7,966 nt of DNA from Deltaproteobacteria bacterium (lineage in GTDB: Bacteria; Desulfobacterota; Desulfuromonadia; Desulfuromonadales; BM103). The translations under genes were made by a program, and so were the position numbers. Positions 5,746 through 7,966 of the stretch are shown one piece after another. Location of the stretch: NCBI GenBank assembly GCA_019313105.1, contig JAFDBW010000003.1, positions 1 through 7,966 of the forward strand, written 5' to 3'. Numbering within the stretch: the first letter of the stretch is position 1; each line of letters opens with the position of its first letter. The notes beneath the pieces were generated by a model. The model was not told the origin of the DNA. It did no database searches and saw nothing but the letters and a program-made list of their open reading frames with translations.

Positions 5746-6969
5746 ATGGTAGAAGCATTCGATTACGTCATTGTCGGCAACAGCGCGGCAGGGCTGCAGG
5801 CACTCCAGACCCTGCGCAAGCATTCCACGCATGCCTCCGTGGCGATCATTGACCGGGAGGATCATCGCGCCTACTCACGAGTTTTGACACCCTATTTCGT
5901 TGGCGGTAAAGCCGAACGTGATCACCTGTTTATCGTCGATCACCAATTCTATGATCGGACGCGTGTGACCACCCTGTTCGGTCGAACCGTGATCGCCCTA
6001 CATACCGACGACAAGCAATTGGAACTGGATGATGGTCGTCGCGTCACTTTTGGCAAACTGCTGCTGGCGATCGGGGCCGAGGCACGGCAGCTGGAAGTAG
6101 CTTCTGATCGATCCAGCGTACTGCGACACATGACGCACGCGGAACAGCTGGTTGAGTTGATGCTAAAAGCGAAAACCATTACTGCGATCGGCGCCGGCCT
6201 GGTCAGCCTGCCCCTGCTCTCCCACGCACCGGCTGATGCCGAAAAACACATGGTGGTCGGCTCAAACCGCATCTTGAGCCGCGTGGTGGATGCTGAAGCA
6301 TCGGCGATACTCGAAAAACGTTTTACGGAGAACGGCCTGCAACTGCATAAGCAGAATGACATTGTCGCGATCGAAGAGCGAGAGCAATTGCTCCTGCGCC
6401 TGGCCTCCGGTGACACCTTGTCCAGTGACATGCTGATTGTCGGCAAAGGTGTTGAGCCAAACAGCTCGCTGGCCCGTGCAGCCGGCCTGGAGGTCGATTA
6501 CGGTATCCGTATCGACGATTATTGCCGCACCAGTCACGCTGACATTTACGCCGCCGGCGACGCTGCCGAAGGCAAGGATTTCATCTCCGGCGAGCCGGTT
6601 ATCCAGGGCAACTGGATGACGGCGGTCGAACAGGGCGAGAATGCGGCCCTGAACATGCTGGGAATGGAGTGTGCTTACGCAGGCAGCCTGAAGAACAACA
6701 TCACCGAGATCTTCGGCGTCGATATTGCGGCGATCGGCGCCTCTCTCGACGAGGATGAACGGAGTGTCAGCACTCACGATCAGAGAACCGGCCGTTTTCG
6801 CAAGGTTTTTTTGAACAACAAGGATCAGGTGATTGGCGCAATTCTGATCGGCGAAACCAACGATGCCGGTGTCTACTACAAATGGATTCGCACGCGCTCC
6901 CATTTCCCCGGCAAGCAGGTCCTGTACGGCACCAACACCTACGCCGCTTTCCGGCAGAGGATGGCCTGA
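5746..6969 (+). CDS. aorC: FAD-dependent pyridine nucleotide oxidoreductase subunit of aldehyde oxidoreductase (AorC-like)
   Basis: This 407-residue two-dinucleotide-binding-domain flavoprotein resembles NADH oxidases and nitrite reductase FAD modules. FAD contacts are the N-terminal V8-I-V-G-N-S-A-A-G16 and D267-I-Y-A-A-G-D272. The NAD(P) domain starts at I148-G-A-G-L-V-S154. There is no CxxxxC redox disulfide, so it is not a disulfide reductase. It probably exchanges electrons between the ferredoxin subunit and NAD(P)(H), as AorC does in Aromatoleum aromaticum; this role is inferred from context. Its NAD(P) motif is unusual: the usual third glycine position is Ser154, and the strand that normally ends in an acidic residue reads MVVGSNR (169-175). 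I chose the ATG at 5746 over the GTG at 5734 because the conserved fold begins a few residues later. The Shine-Dalgarno (GTGGGG) is weak. The stop overlaps the next start. Confidence 0.9.
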   Translation: MVEAFDYVIVGNSAAGLQALQTLRKHSTHASVAIIDREDHRAYSRVLTPYFVGGKAERDHLFIVDHQFYDRTRVTTLFGRTVIALHTDDKQLELDDGRRVTFGKLLLAIGAEARQLEVASDRSSVLRHMTHAEQLVELMLKAKTITAIGAGLVSLPLLSHAPADAEKHMVVGSNRILSRVVDAEASAILEKRFTENGLQLHKQNDIVAIEEREQLLLRLASGDTLSSDMLIVGKGVEPNSSLARAAGLEVDYGIRIDDYCRTSHADIYAAGDAAEGKDFISGEPVIQGNWMTAVEQGENAALNMLGMECAYAGSLKNNITEIFGVDIAAIGASLDEDERSVSTHDQRTGRFRKVFLNNKDQVIGAILIGETNDAGVYYKWIRTRSHFPGKQVLYGTNTYAAFRQRMA

Positions 6970-7250
6970 TGATCAAGGTCCAATTCTTCAGCCTGCTGCG
7001 CATGCTGCTCAAACAGGAGCGGATCGAACTGTCGGCCATCGAGGGAGAGACTGTCGCACAACTGCTGGCAAGACTTCAGAAGCAGTTACCGACGCCGTTT
7101 CTACACAAGCTGCTCGACGATGATGGCCGCATGCATGCAGGAACCATCATTCTCGTAAACCGGCACAACATTCACCACCTGCAAGGGTTACAGACCCCTT
7201 TGAATGACAACGACGTGGTCGCGATGTTCCCGCCGGGTGCCGGAGGGTAA
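6969..7250 (+). CDS. MoaD/ThiS-family sulfur carrier protein (AorD-like)
   Basis: This is a 93-residue ubiquitin-like protein ending in P-P-G-A-G-G, the diglycine tail that an E1 enzyme adenylates and that then carries a thiocarboxylate. Visible segments are the first strand MIKVQFFSLLR, E25-G-E-T-V-A-Q-L-L helix region, the I-L-V-N-R strand and the D80-N-D-V-V-A-M-F-P-P-G near the end. MoaD is about 80 residues, so the length is normal. Its ATG shares one base with the stop of the FAD subunit (TGATG), so translation should be coupled. Lying between the AOR subunits and an E1 gene, it probably supplies the dithiolene sulfurs for tungstopterin. A ThiS or other sulfur-carrier role is possible, but no thiamine gene is nearby. 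Confidence 0.9.
   Translation: MIKVQFFSLLRMLLKQERIELSAIEGETVAQLLARLQKQLPTPFLHKLLDDDGRMHAGTIILVNRHNIHHLQGLQTPLNDNDVVAMFPPGAGG
7242..7247 (+). promoter_or_regulatory. ribosome binding site for the E1 gene, inside the diglycine codons
   Basis: GGAGGG is the Gly-Gly codon pair ending the sulfur carrier and also a Shine-Dalgarno 7 bases before the TTG at 7255. It decides the start of the next gene. Confidence 0.65.
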
Positions 7251-7254
7251 TAGT

Positions 7255-7923
7255 TTGACGGCAGATCGCTACGCGCGCCAGGTCATCCATTGGGGCGAAG
7301 AGAACCAGCAGAAGATCGCGGATGCAGTCATCATGATCGCCGGTGTCGGCGGATTGGGAGCGACAGTCAGCCAACTGCTGGTCCGTGCCGGAGTCGGCAA
7401 ACTCTACCTGGTTGATGACGGCATCGTCGACTGGCCCGACCTGAATCGACAGCTGTTGTATGGAGAGGGGGACATCGATCGTCAGAAACTGCCGTTGGCC
7501 AAGGAGAGACTGAGCGCCATAAACAGCACGACCGAGATCTCCCTGATCGGGGGGCAGGTCGACAAAAACTTCGTCATGCCGACGGACCTGAACGCCGTTG
7601 CCGACTGTCTCGACAATTACAGCAGCCGATTTCTGCTCGATGAATTGACCCCTGAAGGTGTTTTCCTGGTACATGGTGGTTTAGAGGGTGATCATGGCCA
7701 GGTACTGACCCTGCAAGCAGGCCAGTCGCAACCCATGTCGGAGATCTTTGCCGGCGCCTGCCAGCCAGAAGGAAGTATCCCGGTGACACCGGATAACGTG
7801 GTGGTCATTGCCGGACTGATGGTCAACGAACTCTTCGCCATCCTTTTCGGGCGACCGAAACTTCTCAATCGGTGCCTGGTCGTCAGCCTTGCCGATTTCC
7901 ATATGGCCTTTCTGGATGTTTAG
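7255..7923 (+). CDS. MoeB/ThiF/HesA-family E1-like adenylyltransferase (AorE-like)
   Basis: This 222-residue cytosolic enzyme should adenylate the C-terminal glycine of the sulfur carrier encoded just upstream. Visible are R5-Y-A-R-Q9 (arginine reaching the nucleotide), the ATP loop G30-V-G-G-L-G35, D55 with the D62-L-N-R65-Q motif, Lys78, and D120-N121. Arg65 and Lys78 are spaced as Arg73 and Lys86 in E. coli MoeB. HGGLEGDHGQV (about 135-145) is the family's crossover segment. It has only three cysteines (118, 169, 207) and lacks the two CxxC zinc motifs of MoeB, making it a short variant. I chose the TTG start at 7255 for its GGAGGG site. The ATG at 7204 would overlap the carrier gene by 47 bases and add a non-conserved leader. 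The last strand ends LADFHMAFLDV. Confidence 0.9.
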   Translation: MTADRYARQVIHWGEENQQKIADAVIMIAGVGGLGATVSQLLVRAGVGKLYLVDDGIVDWPDLNRQLLYGEGDIDRQKLPLAKERLSAINSTTEISLIGGQVDKNFVMPTDLNAVADCLDNYSSRFLLDELTPEGVFLVHGGLEGDHGQVLTLQAGQSQPMSEIFAGACQPEGSIPVTPDNVVVIAGLMVNELFAILFGRPKLLNRCLVVSLADFHMAFLDV

Positions 7924-7939
7924 GCTAGCAGGTGACTTG

Positions 7940-7966
7940 ATGGAACCCGAGAGAGGACAGCCCAGG
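7940..7966 (+). CDS. possible start of the next operon gene (cut by the window end)
   Basis: An ATG at 7940 follows AGGTGA by 4 bases and opens MEPERGQPR to the window edge, 16 bases after the E1 stop. The spacing fits another operon member, but nine codons are too few to identify it. Confidence 0.4.

Noticed and set aside
7204..7254. ATG start for the E1 gene overlapping the carrier gene
   Set aside because: The added residues (TTTWSRCSRRVPEGN) are the carrier's sequence in another frame. The RYxRQ segment that begins E1 proteins starts just after the TTG at 7255.

Overview
The window (about 57% GC by eye) looks like chromosomal DNA of an anaerobic or facultatively anaerobic bacterium. A Desulfuromonadales-type organism (Geobacter/Desulfuromonas relatives) fits best: there is a tungsten aldehyde oxidoreductase operon, a SlyD-like FKBP with a cysteine-rich insert, and ordinary Gram-negative housekeeping genes. 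The taxon is inferred from gene content and style, not from a marker gene. I see no mobile element, CRISPR array, tRNA or rRNA.

Left part (1-2408): the 3' end of an aldo/keto reductase gene on the + strand converges on a monofunctional peptidoglycan glycosyltransferase (mtgA-like, - strand). Upstream of mtgA, on the same strand, is a short-chain dehydrogenase/reductase. The SDR and the next gene are divergent, with a candidate promoter for each in the ~195-base gap.

Middle (2461-3078): a SlyD-like FKBP peptidyl-prolyl isomerase (+). Its N-terminal FKBP lobe carries three tandem 7-residue CxC repeats, and the SlyD-type C-terminal metal tail is absent. A strong hairpin follows the gene.

Right part (3190-7966): a + strand operon with a near-consensus sigma-70 promoter and a ~105-base structured leader. 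Its genes are: (1) a four-[4Fe-4S] ferredoxin subunit; (2) a 601-residue tungsten/pterin aldehyde:ferredoxin oxidoreductase; (3) an FAD/pyridine-nucleotide oxidoreductase; (4) a MoaD/ThiS-like sulfur carrier ending in Gly-Gly; (5) a MoeB/ThiF-like E1 enzyme; and (6) the first codons of a possible further gene at the window edge. The order matches the aorABCDE layout described for Aromatoleum aromaticum AOR. In that enzyme, AorB oxidises aldehydes or reduces acids, AorA wires electrons through Fe-S clusters, AorC exchanges them with NAD(P)(H), and the last two genes are thought to supply sulfur for the tungstopterin cofactor. Junctions are tight (1-base gap, 1-base overlap, 4-base gap) except between the AOR and FAD subunits, where a 129-base spacer holds a strong hairpin.

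The points most worth follow-up are the CxC-repeat FKBP, the aor leader with mutually exclusive pairings around the start site, the inter-subunit hairpin, and the altered nucleotide-binding motif of the FAD subunit.
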